DNA of 64,000 nucleotides, taken from contig NZ_LGQZ01000013.1 in assembly GCF_003116015.1 (NCBI RefSeq), positions 80,663-144,662 on the forward strand, written 5' to 3'. Of the stretch, positions 19,777 to 32,882 are shown piece after piece. Both the position numbers and the translations under genes were made by a program. This stretch comes from Azospirillum sp. TSO22-1. Its GTDB lineage: Bacteria > Pseudomonadota > Alphaproteobacteria > Azospirillales > Azospirillaceae. Numbering within the stretch: the stretch's first letter is position 1; every line of letters begins with the position of its first letter. The notes beneath the pieces were generated by a model, which was not told where the DNA came from, searched no databases, and saw only the letters and a list, made by a program, of their open reading frames with translations.

Positions 19777-21844
19777 GGGTGCCGGTCCTCTCCTGGGCGC
19801 TATCCGCGGCGGTGGTCAGGAACGTCTCGGTGCAGCGCGCCATGGTGACCGAGGCGCGGCTGATCGGATCGGTCATGTAGAAGTTCGCGATCGGGCTGAC
19901 GAACGGCGCCGGGTCGATGGCGCCGGCGGTGCCGAACGCGGTCCACGCGGCCGGAGTCAGGCCACCAATGTTACCGAACACCGGGTTCACTTCAACCAGC
20001 CGGCGGCGCAGCTGAGTCAGGCTGTCATACGGCAGCGTGGCACCCAGGTGTTCCGACAGCGCGCGGATGATCTTCCAGTCCTCGCGCGCCTCGCCCGGCG
20101 GGAAGGCCGCCAGACGGGCGAGCTGCGGCCGGCCCTCGGTGTTGACGTAGGTGGCGTTCTTCTCGGTGTAGGCGGCGCCCGGCAGGATCACGTCGGCGCG
20201 GCTGGCGCCGGCATCGCCGTGGTGGCCCTGGTAGACGACGAAGGCCTTGCCGAGCTTGGCCATGTCGATCTCGTCGGCGCCCAGCAGGTACACCAGCGAG
20301 ACCTCGCCCTTCTGCGCGCCCTCCAGGATGCCGGCGACGTCGCGGCCGCCCGGCCCCGGCAGGAAGCCGATGTCGAGGCCGCCGACCCGCGAGGCGGCGG
20401 TGTGCAGGACGTTGAAGCCGTTCCAGTCCGCCTGGACCACGTTGTAGGTCTCGGCCAGCTGGCGGACGGCGGCGTGCACCGCCGCACCGTCGGCGCGCCG
20501 GAACGCGCCCTGGCCGACGATGATCAGCGGCCGCTTGGCGCCCTTCAGCACCTCGGCGAAGTCGCCGTTGCCGGCGACCAGATCCTGCAGCGCCTGCGGG
20601 CCATTGCCCAGGTGGGTCGCCGGGTAGGTCAGATCGACCTGCGGGCCGACAACGCCGACCTTCAGGCCGCCCATCAGGTACCGCTTGCGGATGCGGGCGT
20701 TGACGATCGGCGCTTCCCAGCGCGGGTTGGTGCCGACCAGCAGGATGACGTCGGCCTTCTCGATCCCGGCGATGCCGGAATTGAAGATGTAGCCGGCGCG
20801 CGACGAGGTGTCGTAGCGGGCGCCGTCCTGGCGGCAGTCGATGCTGGACGAGCCCAGGGCCACCATCAGCTCCTTGAGCGCCAGCATGGACTCGGTGTCG
20901 GCGAGGTCGCCGGCGATGGCGGCCAGTCCGTTGCCCGGCTTGCCCTTCACCTGCTCGGCGATGGCGGCGAACGCCTCGGCCCAGGTGGCGGGCTGCAGCT
21001 TGCCGTTCCGGCGGACGTACGGGCGGTCGAGGCGCTGGCGCTTCAGGCCGTCATAGGCGAAGCGGGTCTTGTCGCTGATCCACTCCTCGTTGACGTCCTC
21101 GTTGGTGCGGGGGATGACGCGCATCACCTCCGGGCCGCGGGTGTCGACGCGGATGTTGGAGCCGACGGCGTCCAGCACGTCCACCGTCTCGGTCTTGCGC
21201 AGCTCCCACGGGCGCGTGGTGAACGCGTAGGGCTTGGAGGTCAGGGCCCCCACCGGACAGACGTCGGCGAGGTTGCCCGACAGCTCCGAGGCGATCGCCT
21301 TCTCGACGAAGGTGGTGATCTCCATGTGCTCGCCGCGGTTGACCGCGCCGATGTCGGCGACGCCGCAGATCTCGTTCACGAAGCGGATGCAGCGGGTGCA
21401 GTGGATGCAGCGGGTCATGATCGTCTTGATCAGCGGACCCATGTACTTGTCCTTGACCGCCCGCTTGTTCTCGCCGTAGCGCGAGCGGTCGTAGCCGTAG
21501 GCGACGGCCTGGTCCTGCAGGTCGCACTCGCCGCCCTGGTCGCAGATCGGGCAGTCGAGCGGATGGTTGATCAGCAGGAACTCCATCACGCCCTTGCGGG
21601 CCTTGTGCACGGTCTCGGTGTCGGTCTTGATCACCATGCCGTCGGCACAGGGCATGGCGCAGGAGGCCACCGGCTTCGGCGCCTTCTCCATCTCCACCAG
21701 GCACATGCGGCAGTTGGCCGGCACGCTCAGGCGCTCGTGGTAGCAGAAACGCGGGATTTCGATACCGAGCTGCTCGCAAGCCTGCAGCACGGAGGTGCCC
21801 GGCTCGACTTCGATCTCGATCCCGTCGATGGTCAGTTTCGGCAT
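19769..21844 (-). CDS. nuoG: NADH-quinone oxidoreductase subunit G
   Basis: 691 residues, the largest peripheral subunit, in the short alphaproteobacterial/mitochondrial form. The N-terminal 2Fe-2S ligands lie in [20 protein letters not shown], the His-Cys cluster in [18 protein letters not shown], and a 4Fe-4S cluster in [19 protein letters not shown] degenerate molybdopterin-type domain follows. The extra N7 cluster cysteines of E. coli NuoG are not obvious. It starts 16 bases after nuoF. Confidence 0.97.
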   Translation of the reverse strand: MPKLTIDGIEIEVEPGTSVLQACEQLGIEIPRFCYHERLSVPANCRMCLVEMEKAPKPVASCAMPCADGMVIKTDTETVHKARKGVMEFLLINHPLDCPICDQGGECDLQDQAVAYGYDRSRYGENKRAVKDKYMGPLIKTIMTRCIHCTRCIRFVNEICGVADIGAVNRGEHMEITTFVEKAIASELSGNLADVCPVGALTSKPYAFTTRPWELRKTETVDVLDAVGSNIRVDTRGPEVMRVIPRTNEDVNEEWISDKTRFAYDGLKRQRLDRPYVRRNGKLQPATWAEAFAAIAEQVKGKPGNGLAAIAGDLADTESMLALKELMVALGSSSIDCRQDGARYDTSSRAGYIFNSGIAGIEKADVILLVGTNPRWEAPIVNARIRKRYLMGGLKVGVVGPQVDLTYPATHLGNGPQALQDLVAGNGDFAEVLKGAKRPLIIVGQGAFRRADGAAVHAAVRQLAETYNVVQADWNGFNVLHTAASRVGGLDIGFLPGPGGRDVAGILEGAQKGEVSLVYLLGADEIDMAKLGKAFVVYQGHHGDAGASRADVILPGAAYTEKNATYVNTEGRPQLARLAAFPPGEAREDWKIIRALSEHLGATLPYDSLTQLRRRLVEVNPVFGNIGGLTPAAWTAFGTAGAIDPAPFVSPIANFYMTDPISRASVTMARCTETFLTTAADSAQERTGTHG

Positions 21845-21860
21845 GGCCCCTCGGGCTCCC

Positions 21861-23156
<1,296 letters not shown>

Positions 23157-23169
23157 GCCCCGGGCCCCC

Positions 23170-23799
23170 TTAGTCGTCGCCCTGCGCGGGCTCGCCCGCG
23201 AAGGCATGCAGCGTGGTGAGGCCGCCCACCGGCTCGGACGAGCGGCGGCCGATCTGCGAACCCGCCTTCGGCGTCTCGCCACGCGACAGCGCGTCGATGA
23301 TCCGCTCCATATGCTCCGGGCCGAGATCCTCGTAGAAGTCGTCGCCGATCTGCACCATGGGGGCGTTGACACAGGCACCCAGGCACTCGACCTCGCGCAG
23401 GGTGAACAGCCCGTCGTCGGTGGTCTCGCCGAGCGCGATGCCCATCTTGGTCTCGCAGGCCTTGACGATGTCGTCCGAGCCGCGCAGCCAGCACGGCGTC
23501 GTCGTACACACCTGCACCACGTGCTTACCGACGGGGTTCAGGTTGTACATCGTGTAGAAGGTGGCGACCTCGTACACCCGGATGCGCGGCATCTTCAGCA
23601 TGTCGGCGACGTAGTCCATCGCGACGCGCGGCAGCCAGCCGGCGTTCTGGCGCTGCGCCAGATCGAGCAGCGGCATCACCGCGCTGGCCTGCCGGCCCTC
23701 GGGATACTTGGCGATGATCCTCTGCGCCCGGTCCATATACTCGGGCGTGAAGACGAAGGACGCCGGCTCGGCGGCGTGGGAGCGGGCGGGCGCGCTCAT
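23170..23799 (-). CDS. nuoE: NADH-quinone oxidoreductase subunit E
   Basis: 209 residues from ATG 23797-23799, overlapping the nuoD stop by 4 bases (ATGA). Thioredoxin-like 2Fe-2S subunit holding cluster N1a; the four ligands are Cys98 and Cys103 (CTTTPC) and Cys139 and Cys143 (CLGAC). The last 30 residues are a poorly conserved Gly/Ser-rich tail, as in related species. Confidence 0.96.
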   Translation of the reverse strand: MSAPARSHAAEPASFVFTPEYMDRAQRIIAKYPEGRQASAVMPLLDLAQRQNAGWLPRVAMDYVADMLKMPRIRVYEVATFYTMYNLNPVGKHVVQVCTTTPCWLRGSDDIVKACETKMGIALGETTDDGLFTLREVECLGACVNAPMVQIGDDFYEDLGPEHMERIIDALSRGETPKAGSQIGRRSSEPVGGLTTLHAFAGEPAQGDD

Positions 23800-25028
23800 C
23801 GGTCGATCTCTCCGAACACGATGTCCATGGAGGCGATGTTGGCCACCGCGTCGGCCAGCATGTGGCCCTTGGACATGAAGTCGAGGCCCTGCAGGTGGGC
23901 GAAGCCGGGCGCCTTGATGTGGCACTTGTAGGGCTTGTTGGTGCCGTCCGACACGAGGTAGACGGCGAACTCGCCCTTGGGCGCCTCGATGGCGGTGTAG
24001 GTCTCGCCGGCCGGGACGTGGAAACCCTCGGTGAACAGCTTGAAGTGGTGGATCAGCGACTCCATGGAGCGCTTCATCTCGCCGCGCGGCGGCGGCGCCA
24101 CCTTGCGGTCCTGGTGGCGCACCGGGCCGTCCGGCATCTCCTTCAGGCACTGGCGGATGATGCGCAGCGACTGCGTCATCTCCTCCATACGGATCAGGTA
24201 GCGCGCCCAGCAGTCGCCGGTCAGGCCGACCGGCACGTCGAAGTCCATGCGGTCGTAGACCTCGTAGGGCTGCGACTTGCGCAGGTCCCAGGCGACGCCG
24301 GAACCGCGCAGCATCGGGCCGGTGAAGCCCCAGTCGAGCGCCTGCTCCTTGGTCACGATGCCGATGTCGACGGTGCGCTGCTTGAAGATCCGGTTCTCGG
24401 TCAGCAGCGTCTCGATGTCGTCGATGAACTTCGGGAAGCGCTCGGTGAACGCCCAGATGTCGTCGGCCAGACCGGCCGGCATGTCCCAGGCGACGCCGCC
24501 GACGCGGAAGTAGTTGGCATGGAGCCGCGCGCCGGAGACGCGCTCGTAGAACTCCATGAGGATCTCGCGCTCCTCGAACGCCCACAGCGCCGGCGTGATG
24601 GCGCCGACGTCGAGCGCACCCGTCGTGATCGACAGCAGGTGGTTGAGGATGCGGGTGATCTCGGAGAACAGCACGCGGATGTACTGGGCGCGCTCCGGCG
24701 GCTTGATGCCGAGCAGCTTCTCGATGCCCAGGACGTAGGCATGCTCCATGCACATCGGCGACACGTAGTCGAGCCGGTCGAAGTACGGCGTCGCCTGGAT
24801 GTAGGTCTTGTACTCGATCAGCTTCTCGGTGCCGCGGTGCAGCAGGCCGATGTGCGGATCGCAGCGCTCGACCACCTCGCCGTTCAGCTCCATCACCAGG
24901 CGCAGCACGCCGTGGGCCGCCGGGTGCTGCGGCCCGAAGTTCATGGTGTAGGGCTTGATCTGGACCTTGCCCGACTGCTCGTCGGTCGGGCTGGCCATCG
25001 TCTTGATGTCGGAGGTGACGATGCTCAC
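23796..25028 (-). CDS. nuoD: NADH-quinone oxidoreductase subunit D
   Basis: 410 residues, the 49-kDa-type subunit that lines the quinone site. [13 protein letters not shown] near residue 31 contains the quinone-binding His region, and [12 protein letters not shown] follows. Start ATG 25026-25028 overlaps the nuoC stop by 4 bases; a second Met at residue 11 is possible. NuoC and NuoD are separate genes here, not fused as in E. coli. Confidence 0.97.
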   Translation of the reverse strand: MSIVTSDIKTMASPTDEQSGKVQIKPYTMNFGPQHPAAHGVLRLVMELNGEVVERCDPHIGLLHRGTEKLIEYKTYIQATPYFDRLDYVSPMCMEHAYVLGIEKLLGIKPPERAQYIRVLFSEITRILNHLLSITTGALDVGAITPALWAFEEREILMEFYERVSGARLHANYFRVGGVAWDMPAGLADDIWAFTERFPKFIDDIETLLTENRIFKQRTVDIGIVTKEQALDWGFTGPMLRGSGVAWDLRKSQPYEVYDRMDFDVPVGLTGDCWARYLIRMEEMTQSLRIIRQCLKEMPDGPVRHQDRKVAPPPRGEMKRSMESLIHHFKLFTEGFHVPAGETYTAIEAPKGEFAVYLVSDGTNKPYKCHIKAPGFAHLQGLDFMSKGHMLADAVANIASMDIVFGEIDR

Positions 25029-25654
25029 GGCTTGCTCCCTGCTTCAGGGGCCTGAGCCTTCTCGTCGCCGGGCAGCATGACGTTGGTCATGCCTTCCCAG
25101 GGGCTCAGGAAGTCGAAGGTGCGGAAATCCTGCGTCAGGCGCACCGGTTCGTAGACGACGCGCTTCTGGTCCTCGTCGTACCGGCACTCGACGTAACCGG
25201 TCAGCGGGAAGTCCTTGCGCAGCGGATGCCCCTCGAACCCGTAATCGGTGAGGATGCGGCGCAGGTCGGGGTGGCCGTCGAAGAACACCCCGTACATGTC
25301 CCAGGTCTCGCGCTCCATCCAGTTGGCGGCGCTGAACACCGGCACGGCGGAGGGCACGGGCGTATCCTCGTCGGTGCAGGCCTTCACGCGGACGCGCTGG
25401 TTGTGCTTGATGCTCAGCAGATTGTAGACGACCTCGAAACGCTCGGCGCGCTCCGGGTAATCCACGGCGGTGACGTCCACCAGCAACTGGAACAGGCAGC
25501 GCGGGTCGTCGCGCAGCGTCGTCAGCGCGGGCACGATCTGCTCGCGCTGCACCGTCACCATCAGCTCGCCGAGCTTCAGCTCGACCTTGAGGACCGCCTG
25601 CCCCAGCGTGGAGGCGATGTGATCCCCGAGTTCTTTCAGCGCTTGTTCGGACAT
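25025..25654 (-). CDS. nuoC: NADH-quinone oxidoreductase subunit C
   Basis: 209 residues, the 30-kDa-type subunit. The signature [20 protein letters not shown] and the C-terminal [16 protein letters not shown] are present. It bridges NuoD, NuoB and NuoI in the peripheral arm. It starts 18 bases after nuoB and overlaps nuoD by 4 bases. Confidence 0.97.
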   Translation of the reverse strand: MSEQALKELGDHIASTLGQAVLKVELKLGELMVTVQREQIVPALTTLRDDPRCLFQLLVDVTAVDYPERAERFEVVYNLLSIKHNQRVRVKACTDEDTPVPSAVPVFSAANWMERETWDMYGVFFDGHPDLRRILTDYGFEGHPLRKDFPLTGYVECRYDEDQKRVVYEPVRLTQDFRTFDFLSPWEGMTNVMLPGDEKAQAPEAGSKP

Positions 25655-25672
25655 GGGCTTGTCGCCTGCTTT

Positions 25673-26215
25673 TTATCGCGCGATGCGGTTGCTGCGCCGG
25701 ATCTTCTTCTGGAGCTGCAGGATGCCGTACACCAGGGCCTCGGCCGTCGGCGGGCATCCGGGGACGTAGATGTCGACCGGCACGATCCGGTCACACCCGC
25801 GCACCACCGAGTAGCTGTAGTGATAGTAGCCGCCGCCGTTGGCGCACGAGCCCATCGAGATCACCCAGCGCGGCTCCGGCATCTGGTCGTAGACCTTGCG
25901 CAGAGCGGGGGCCATCTTGTTGGTCAGCGTGCCGGCCACGATCATGCAGTCGGACTGGCGCGGGCTGGGGCGTGGGATGACGCCGAAGCGGTCCAGGTCG
26001 TACCGGCTCATGTAGGCGTGGATCATCTCCACCGCGCAGCAGGCCAGACCGAAGGTCATCGGCCACAGCGAGCCGGTGCGGGCCCAGTTCAGCACATCCT
26101 CGTACTTGGCGAGGATGAAGCCCTTCTCCTGGATCTCCTCGGAGACCGCGCGGAAATAGGCGTCCTGTTCCGGTCCGGGCGGAATCGGCGCCAGCTTGGC
26201 AGCCTCTACTCCCAT
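25673..26215 (-). CDS. nuoB: NADH-quinone oxidoreductase subunit B
   Basis: 180 residues from ATG 26213-26215, overlapping nuoA by 10 bases. It holds cluster N2, the direct electron donor to quinone. Adjacent cysteines Cys59-Cys60 in LACCAVEM, Cys124 in MGSCANGGG and Cys154 in VPGCPP are the four ligands. The N-terminal 35 residues are the variable leader typical of the family. Confidence 0.97.
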   Translation of the reverse strand: MGVEAAKLAPIPPGPEQDAYFRAVSEEIQEKGFILAKYEDVLNWARTGSLWPMTFGLACCAVEMIHAYMSRYDLDRFGVIPRPSPRQSDCMIVAGTLTNKMAPALRKVYDQMPEPRWVISMGSCANGGGYYHYSYSVVRGCDRIVPVDIYVPGCPPTAEALVYGILQLQKKIRRSNRIAR

Positions 26216-26574
26216 TCCAGAGCTCCTTTCTTCCACTCGTAGACGAAGCCGATGGTCAGGATGCCGAGGAAGACCATCATCGACCAGAAGCCGAACAGCC
26301 CGATGTCGCCCAGGGCGACCGCCCACGGGAACAAGAAGGCGACCTCGAGGTCGAAGATGATGAACAGGATCGAGACCAAGTAGAACCGCACGTCGAACTT
26401 GGTGCGGGCATCCTCGAACGGCTCGAAGCCGCATTCGTAGGGGGAGACCTTCTCGGGGTCCGGATTGTTCGGACTGATCACGTACGACGCGATGACCATG
26501 ACGGCCGACAGCGCGATCGCGATGAACAGGAACACCAGGATCGGAAGGTATTCGTAGATCAGCGGGTTGGCCAC
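26206..26574 (-). CDS. nuoA: NADH-quinone oxidoreductase subunit A
   Basis: 122 residues from GTG 26572-26574, chosen because GGAGG lies 7 bases upstream and the product then begins [15 protein letters not shown], the normal length. Three membrane helices, with the conserved loop [13 protein letters not shown] between the first and second and [13 protein letters not shown] in the second. First gene of the 14-gene nuo operon. Confidence 0.96.
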   Translation of the reverse strand: MANPLIYEYLPILVFLFIAIALSAVMVIASYVISPNNPDPEKVSPYECGFEPFEDARTKFDVRFYLVSILFIIFDLEVAFLFPWAVALGDIGLFGFWSMMVFLGILTIGFVYEWKKGALEWE

Positions 26575-26686
26575 CGCATGTCCTCCCAAAAACCCACGCT
26601 CCGCAGCCCCGTGCGGCCCCCGGCGGAGGGGCCGACGCGCCACGCGGAGGTGGTATTAGACTGGATTAGCCCGTCAGACGCGGCGC

Positions 26687-26715
26687 AATATAGGCCGGTT
26701 GTCCGCACAGGGAAA
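26687..26715 (-). promoter_or_regulatory. Putative promoter of the nuo operon
   Basis: On the minus strand TTTCCC (26710-26715), 17 bases, TATATT (26687-26692). The -10 fits at 5 of 6 positions, the -35 only weakly. It is about 110 bases before nuoA. A 7-base-arm palindrome (ACGTGGT aag ACCACGT, 26758-26774) lies 43 bases further upstream and could be an operator or the end of the tRNA-Asp transcript. Confidence 0.5.
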
Positions 26716-26817
26716 GCGCTTTTATACGTCTTTCGGAAGGCGGAAAACACCCGCTCCACGTGGTCTTACCACGTAGATGGCGAGGCGTTTTAAAGTGTTT
26801 TTAAAATGAAGGGAAAG

Positions 26818-26894
<77 letters not shown>

Positions 26895-26975
26895 GCAAGA
26901 CCACCTTTGACTGTGCCGTTCTGCGTTGCCGTTCAAGGGCTTCGTTCGCGGCGCCGTCCGTGTGGCGTGGGCCGG

Positions 26976-27004
26976 TTTCTATCCGCCCCATGCCGCCCTG
27001 TCAA
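26976..27004 (-). promoter_or_regulatory. Promoter of tRNA-Asp
   Basis: On the minus strand a perfect TTGACA (26999-27004), 17 bases, TAGAAA (26976-26981). It is 80 bases upstream of the tRNA 5' end. One of the best sigma70-type promoters in the window, as expected for a stable RNA. Confidence 0.65.
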
Positions 27005-27023
27005 TCACCAAAACGAAAAAAAG

Positions 27024-27275
27024 TCAGACCACCGTTTCCCGGCCGCCCAGCGTGGCGTGGCGCAGCCGGTCGAGCCGGTCGAAGGCCGCCAGGAACGGCT
27101 CCGGCATCGGCCGGTGCTCCACCGCGTCCTTGCCGCCGAAGCGGGTCAGCGCGGTTTCCAGCGCCTTGCCGAGCAACTCGCAAACATCGAGGTCCTGCTG
27201 GTCGAGGGCGAGTTCGAGCGCGTGCAGGATGCGGTCGCCCAGCCGCCGTTCGTCCCCGGTAAACCCTGCGCCCAT
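27024..27275 (-). CDS. Small protein of unknown function
   Basis: 83 residues from ATG 27273-27275, preceded by GGAGGAG at 6 bases; an upstream in-frame start (27320) ignores this site. Mostly helical and charged, with a C-terminal RLRHATLGGRETVV. No signal peptide or membrane segment, and no family recognised. A run of seven T follows the stop codon (27014-27020) without a clear stem. It stands alone between two tRNA genes. Confidence 0.65.
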   Translation of the reverse strand: MGAGFTGDERRLGDRILHALELALDQQDLDVCELLGKALETALTRFGGKDAVEHRPMPEPFLAAFDRLDRLRHATLGGRETVV

Positions 27276-27428
27276 CGCGCGCTCCTCCCCCGTACCTCGG
27301 TCTTTCGGGAACTGTAGCACAGAAGCGCGGCCGGACCCTAAGCAACGCGGAGTCGCAGGGGTGCGGCGAACCGCCCGGGTTTGAAGGGTTCCAGACGAAT
27401 CGCCGGATGCGGTGCCGACGGGAAGGAA

Positions 27429-27503
27429 TGGTGGGCGATGAGGGGATCGAACCCCCGACCCTCTCCGTGTAAAGGAGACGCTCTACCGCTGAGCTAATCG
27501 CCC
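27429..27503 (-). tRNA. tRNA-Val (TAC)
   Basis: A 75-base cloverleaf on the minus strand. Acceptor GGGCGAT pairs with ATCGCCC, anticodon stem TCTCC/GGAGA with loop TTTACAC (anticodon TAC), T-arm GGGGG-TTCGATC-CCCTC. CCA is encoded. Confidence 0.95.
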
Positions 27504-27523
27504 ATCCCAGAAAACACGTCCTG

Positions 27524-27565
27524 AAAAGACGAAACCGGCCACGCCCGTCGAAGGCGTCGGCCGGT
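27524..27565 (-). terminator. Terminator after hupB
   Basis: On the minus strand ACCGGCC ... GGCCGGT encloses a second stem ACGCC/GGCGT, followed by TTTCGTCTTTT. It begins 40 bases after the hupB stop and ends 20 bases before tRNA-Val, so the tRNA needs either read-through or a promoter inside this short gap. Confidence 0.75.
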
Positions 27566-27604
27566 CCCGTATATGACCCGGAAGCCTGGAGCAGCGCAAG
27601 CCGC

Positions 27605-27877
27605 TTAGTTCAGCGCGTCCTTGAGGTTCTTGCCCGGCTTGAACTTCGGCTGCTTGGACGCCGGGATCGAGATCTTCTCGCCCGTGCGCGGGTTGCGGCC
27701 CTCGGAGGCGGCGCGCTCGGCGATGGCGAACGTGCCAAAGCCCACGAGACGCACCTCGTCGCCCTTCTTCATCGCGCCGGCGATGCCCTCGAAGACCGCG
27801 TCCACGGCCTTGGTCGCATCATTTTTAGACAAACCGGCCGCTTCGGCGACCTGCGCCACGAGATCATTCTTGTTCAC
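27605..27877 (-). CDS. hupB: DNA-binding protein HU
   Basis: 90 residues, a histone-like dimeric DNA-bending protein. MNKNDLVAQVAEAAGLSKNDA, the GFGTFAIAERAASEGRNPRTGE DNA-binding arm with its intercalating Pro, and IPASKQPKFKPGKNLKDALN are canonical for HU-beta. It is directly downstream of lon, a placement shared by many proteobacteria, but has its own promoter and terminator. Confidence 0.97.
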   Translation of the reverse strand: MNKNDLVAQVAEAAGLSKNDATKAVDAVFEGIAGAMKKGDEVRLVGFGTFAIAERAASEGRNPRTGEKISIPASKQPKFKPGKNLKDALN

Positions 27878-27943
27878 TTATTCCCCCTTCCTGAATCTGC
27901 AAAGACTTTAAGGTCAAAGCCGCCCCACGACTTTGCGGGCCGA

Positions 27944-27973
27944 AGTGTAAACACAGCGACGGCCGCCCGTCAA
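27944..27973 (-). promoter_or_regulatory. Promoter of hupB
   Basis: On the minus strand TTGACG (27968-27973), 18 bases, TACACT (27944-27949), giving a leader of about 60 bases. The -35 box sits in the loop and arm of a long perfect hairpin (27959-27991). Confidence 0.55.
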
Positions 27974-27991
27974 TTGCCGACGGGCGGCCGT
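27959..27991. repeat. Perfect 13-base hairpin overlapping the hupB -35 box
   Basis: acggccgcccgtc (27959-27971) and gacgggcggccgt (27979-27991) pair without mismatch around aattgcc. No T-run follows on either strand. It lies between lon and hupB, where it may be a lon 3' stem, a hupB operator, or both. Further upstream (27993-28030) a weak stem followed by GCTTTTT on the minus strand may be the actual lon terminator. Confidence 0.6.
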
Positions 27992-28050
27992 AGCCGCAAA
28001 AAGCGCCGATTCGCAACGGTTTCGGCCGATTTGACGCAGCCTCGACAGGG

Positions 28051-30459
28051 TTAATGCCGGAGCACCTCGCCCGCCTCGCCGTCGCGCGGCTTGGCGGCCG
28101 TCTCGACGGGTTCCACCGGCTCCGACCACTCGATGGGCTCGATCGGGCGGACCAAGGCGTTGCGCAGCACGTCGTCCGCCGAACTGACCGGGATGATCTG
28201 CAGGCCCCGTTTCACGTTGTCGGGAATGTCCGCCAGATCCTTCTCGTTGTCCTTGGGGATCAGCACCGTCTTCAGGCCGCCGCGCAGGGCGGCCAGCAGC
28301 TTCTCCTTCAGGCCGCCGATCGGCAGCACCCGGCCGCGCAGCGTGATCTCGCCGGTCATCGCCACGTCCTTGCGGACCGCGATGCCGGTCAGCACGGAGA
28401 CGATCGAGGTGATCATCGCCACGCCGGCCGACGGGCCGTCCTTGGGAGTGGCACCCTCCGGAACGTGGACGTGGATGTCCTTCTTCTCGAAGAGCGTCGG
28501 CTTGATGCCGAAGGCGACGGCGCGCGACTTCACGTAGGACTCGGCCGCCTGGACCGATTCCTTCATGACGTCGCCCAGCTTGCCGGTGGTGGTCACGCGG
28601 CCCTTGCCCGGCAGCGACACGGCCTCGATGGACAGCAGTTCGCCGCCCACCTCGGTCCAGGCCAACCCCGTGGTGACGCCCACCAGGTCCTCCAACTCGG
28701 CCTCGCCGAAGTGGAAGCGGCGCACGCCGGCGTACTTGTCGAGGTTCCGGCGGGTGATGGACACCTTCTCGGTGCCCTTCATCAGGATCTCCTTCACCAC
28801 CTTGCGGGCCAGGCCGGCGATCTCGCGCTCCAGGTTGCGCACGCCGGCTTCCCGCGTGTAGTAGCGGATCAGGTCCTTCAGCGCGTCGTCGGAGATGGCG
28901 AACTCGCCCTTCTTCAGGCCCGAGGCCTTGACCTGCTTGTCCAGCAGGTGGCGCTTGGCGATCTCGACCTTCTCATCCTCGGTGTAGCCGGCGACGCGGA
29001 TCACCTCCATGCGGTCCAAGAGCGGCTGCGGCAGGCGCAGCGTGTTGGCCGTGCAGACGAACATCACGTCGGACAGGTCGTAATCGACCTCCAGGTAATG
29101 GTCGTTGAAGGTGGAGTTCTGCTCCGGATCCAGCACCTCCAGCAGTGCCGAGGACGGGTCGCCGCGCCAGTCGGCGCCGAGCTTGTCGATCTCGTCGAGC
29201 AGGAACAGCGGGTTCGACGACTTCGCTTTCTTCATGCCCTGGATGACCTTGCCGGGCATGGAGCCGATGTAGGTGCGCCGGTGGCCGCGGACCTCGGCCT
29301 CGTCGCGCACGCCGCCCAGCGACATGCGCACGAAGTTGCGGCCCGTGGAACGCGCGATCGACTTGCCCAGCGAGGTCTTGCCCACGCCCGGCGGCCCGAC
29401 CAGGCAGAGAATCGGCCCCTTCACCTTGTTCATGCGGTTCTGCACGGCAAGGTATTCCAGGATGCGTTCCTTGACCTTCTCCAGGCCGTAGTGGTCGGCG
29501 TCGAGGATCTTCTGCGCCAGCTTGATGTCCTTCTTCACCTTGGTGCGCTTCTTCCAGGGAATGGACAGCATCCAGTCCAGGTAGTTGCGGACCACGGTGG
29601 CCTCGGCCGACATCGGGCTCATGGAGCGGAGCTTCTTCAGCTCGGCGAGCGCCTTGTCGCGGGCCTCCTTGGTGAGGCGCGTCTTGTTGATCTTCTCTTC
29701 CAGCTCGGCCGCCTCGTCGCGGCCGTCCTCCGATTCGCCCAGCTCCTTCTGGATCGCCTTGAGCTGTTCGTTCAGGTAGTACTCGCGCTGAGTCTTCTCC
29801 ATCTGCCGCTTGACGCGGTTGCGGATGCGCTTCTCCACCTGCAGCACGCCGATCTCGCCTTCCATGAAGGCATAGACGCGTTCCAGGCGCTCGGAGACGG
29901 TGGCCGTCTCCAGCAGCTGCTGCTTCTCGGGGATCTTCAGGGCGAGGTGCGAGGCGACGGTGTCGGCCAGCTTGCCGGAGTCCTCGATCTGGTTGATCGA
30001 GACCAGCACCTCGGGCGGGATCTTCTTGTTGAGCTTGATGTACTGCTCGAACTGCGAGACCACCGCGCGCGACAGCGCCTCCAGCTCCTGCTGCTCGCCA
30101 ACCTTCTCCTCGATCAGGTCGGCGTAGGCCTGGAAGAAGTCCTCGTTCTCGGCGAACTTGGTGATCGTGGCGCGCTGGCCGCCCTCGACCAGAACCTTGA
30201 CCGTCCCGTCGGGCAGCTTCAGCAGCTGCAGCACGGTGCCCACAGTGCCGACACCGTAGATGTCGGCCGGGGTCGGATCGTCCTGCGCGGCGTTCTTCTG
30301 GGTGACGAGCAGGATCTGCTTGTCGTCCTTCATCACGTCCTCGAGCGCGCGCACGGACTTCTCGCGGCCCACGAACAGCGGCACGATCATGTGGGGGAAC
30401 ACCACGATGTCGCGCAGCGGCAGGACCGGATAGAGGGCACCATGGGGAATTTCGAACAT
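28051..30459 (-). CDS. lon: ATP-dependent protease Lon
   Basis: 802 residues from ATG 30457-30459 ([20 protein letters not shown]); longer frames upstream lack homology. N-terminal substrate-binding domain (about 8-200), coiled coil, AAA+ module with Walker A GPPGVGKT at 355-362, and serine-lysine protease domain with the catalytic Ser in [11 protein letters not shown] (about 680) and Lys in [11 protein letters not shown] short Pro/Glu-rich tail (about 30 residues) extends past the family end. It degrades misfolded and regulatory proteins and is often heat-shock induced; see the promoter at 30559. Confidence 0.97.
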   Translation of the reverse strand: MFEIPHGALYPVLPLRDIVVFPHMIVPLFVGREKSVRALEDVMKDDKQILLVTQKNAAQDDPTPADIYGVGTVGTVLQLLKLPDGTVKVLVEGGQRATITKFAENEDFFQAYADLIEEKVGEQQELEALSRAVVSQFEQYIKLNKKIPPEVLVSINQIEDSGKLADTVASHLALKIPEKQQLLETATVSERLERVYAFMEGEIGVLQVEKRIRNRVKRQMEKTQREYYLNEQLKAIQKELGESEDGRDEAAELEEKINKTRLTKEARDKALAELKKLRSMSPMSAEATVVRNYLDWMLSIPWKKRTKVKKDIKLAQKILDADHYGLEKVKERILEYLAVQNRMNKVKGPILCLVGPPGVGKTSLGKSIARSTGRNFVRMSLGGVRDEAEVRGHRRTYIGSMPGKVIQGMKKAKSSNPLFLLDEIDKLGADWRGDPSSALLEVLDPEQNSTFNDHYLEVDYDLSDVMFVCTANTLRLPQPLLDRMEVIRVAGYTEDEKVEIAKRHLLDKQVKASGLKKGEFAISDDALKDLIRYYTREAGVRNLEREIAGLARKVVKEILMKGTEKVSITRRNLDKYAGVRRFHFGEAELEDLVGVTTGLAWTEVGGELLSIEAVSLPGKGRVTTTGKLGDVMKESVQAAESYVKSRAVAFGIKPTLFEKKDIHVHVPEGATPKDGPSAGVAMITSIVSVLTGIAVRKDVAMTGEITLRGRVLPIGGLKEKLLAALRGGLKTVLIPKDNEKDLADIPDNVKRGLQIIPVSSADDVLRNALVRPIEPIEWSEPVEPVETAAKPRDGEAGEVLRH

Positions 30460-30558
30460 TGAACAGGGCCTCTCGGTGGGGACGCCGCCAGCCCGGGATG
30501 GGCCTGGGACTTGGCTCCGCCTCGGGATGAGCGCAGGGCCTTGGTTACGGCACTCGAC

Positions 30559-30589
30559 TAACGTGGCACACGCCTCCGGCCCCTTCAAG
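30559..30589 (-). promoter_or_regulatory. Putative heat-shock-type promoter of lon
   Basis: On the minus strand CTTGAAG (30583-30589), close to the RpoH -35 element CTTGAAA, then 16 bases and CCACGTTA (30559-30566). The -10 fit is partial, and the leader would be about 90 bases. Confidence 0.35.
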
Positions 30590-30670
30590 GGCAGACGGCC
30601 GGGATTCCCTTTTGCGGCGCAGCATTCCGCCCCTCCCCCTGGTCCAAAGGCGGAAGAAAGCAGGCGTGTA

Positions 30671-30700
30671 AACGAAAAAGGGCGCCCGCTGGCGCCCCTT
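30671..30700 (-). terminator. Terminator of clpX
   Basis: On the minus strand a nine-pair stem, AAGGG(G)CGCC with GGCGCCCTT and one bulged G, loop AGCG, followed by TTTCGTT. It lies 27 bases after the clpX stop codon and separates clpX from lon. Confidence 0.85.
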
Positions 30701-30726
30701 CCCTCGACTCAGTTCGGTTTGGAACG

Positions 30727-31989
<1,263 letters not shown>

Positions 31990-32161
31990 CTGTACTCCGT
32001 CATGCTCTCGGAGGATCCTGGTACGCCCATCCCCCGACGCCGGTCCTTTTTCCTGAGTCTGTCACGAAACCGGCCCGTGACAAGGCTACCGTATCGCGCC
32101 GGCCACCCGCAGTCCAGTCAACAACAGGCGAACCGGCGCGATCAACACATTGTTGCGGCGA

Positions 32162-32788
32162 TCAGCGGCTTTCGTCGCCGCCGGGACGCTTTTCGACCAC
32201 CTCGTCGATGAGGCCGAAGGCCTTGGCCTCCTCGGGCGACATGAACTTGTCGCGCTCCATGTTCTGCTCGATCACGTCCAGCGGCTGGCGGGTGTGCTTG
32301 ACGTAGATCTCGTTCAGGCGCGAGCGCAGCTTCAGGATCTCCTGCGCCTGGATCTCGATGTCCGAGGCCTGGCCCTGGGCGCCGCCCGAGGGCTGGTGGA
32401 TCATGATGCGGCTGTTCGGCAGCGAGAAGCGCTTGCCCGGCGCGCCGGCGGCGAGCAGCAGCGAGCCCATGGACGCCGCCTGCCCCATGCACACCGTGGA
32501 CACCTGCGGGCGGATGTACTGCATGGTGTCGTAAATGGCGAGACCCGCCGACACGTAGCCGCCCGGAGAGTTGATGTAGAGCGCGATGTCCTTGTTCGGG
32601 TTCTCCGACTCCAGGAACAGCAGCTGCGAGCAGATCAGGCTGGCAACGGCATCGTTGACCCCGCCGATCAGGAAGATGATTCGCTCCTTCAGCAGGCGCG
32701 AATAAATGTCGTAGGCGCGCTCACCCCGGTTGGTCTGCTCGATGACCATCGGGACCAGAGCGTTCATCTTAGGCTCGAAGTCGTACAT
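32162..32788 (-). CDS. clpP: ATP-dependent Clp protease proteolytic subunit
   Basis: 208 residues from ATG 32786-32788 ([18 protein letters not shown]). A shorter start at MNALVP (32767) has GAG at 6 bases and is also plausible; the N-terminal propeptide is variable. The serine-protease triad is Ser106 (QAASMGS), His131 (MIHQPSGG) and Asp180 (ERDKFMS) on this numbering. It assembles as a tetradecamer with ClpX or ClpA. Gene order tig-clpP-clpX-lon-hupB is the classic proteobacterial one. Confidence 0.96.
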   Translation of the reverse strand: MYDFEPKMNALVPMVIEQTNRGERAYDIYSRLLKERIIFLIGGVNDAVASLICSQLLFLESENPNKDIALYINSPGGYVSAGLAIYDTMQYIRPQVSTVCMGQAASMGSLLLAAGAPGKRFSLPNSRIMIHQPSGGAQGQASDIEIQAQEILKLRSRLNEIYVKHTRQPLDVIEQNMERDKFMSPEEAKAFGLIDEVVEKRPGGDESR

Positions 32789-32830
32789 TGTTGTTACCCT
32801 AGCCCCCTGAGCCTCGTGGCGTTCACCCCT

Positions 32831-32859
32831 ATATAGGGGAAGAAAAGGGCGGCCGAAAG
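32831..32859 (-). promoter_or_regulatory. Putative RpoH (heat-shock) promoter of clpP
   Basis: On the minus strand CTTTCGG (32853-32859), 13 bases, CCCCTATAT (32831-32839). The spacing and the CCCC-containing -10 match the RpoH pattern CTTGAAA-N13-CCCCATnT; the -35 agrees only in its first three bases. The -10 is part of a perfect 14-base palindrome CCCCTATATAGGGG (32826-32839). It would give a leader of about 40 bases. Confidence 0.4.
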
Positions 32860-32867
32860 GCCGCCCT
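32841..32867 (-). terminator. Terminator of tig
   Basis: On the minus strand AGGGCGGCC, loop TTTC, GGCCGCCCT, then TTTCTT: a nine-pair stem with a T-rich tail, 16 bases after the tig stop. It overlaps the putative clpP -35 region. Confidence 0.85.
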
Positions 32868-32882
32868 GTCACGAAACATTCC

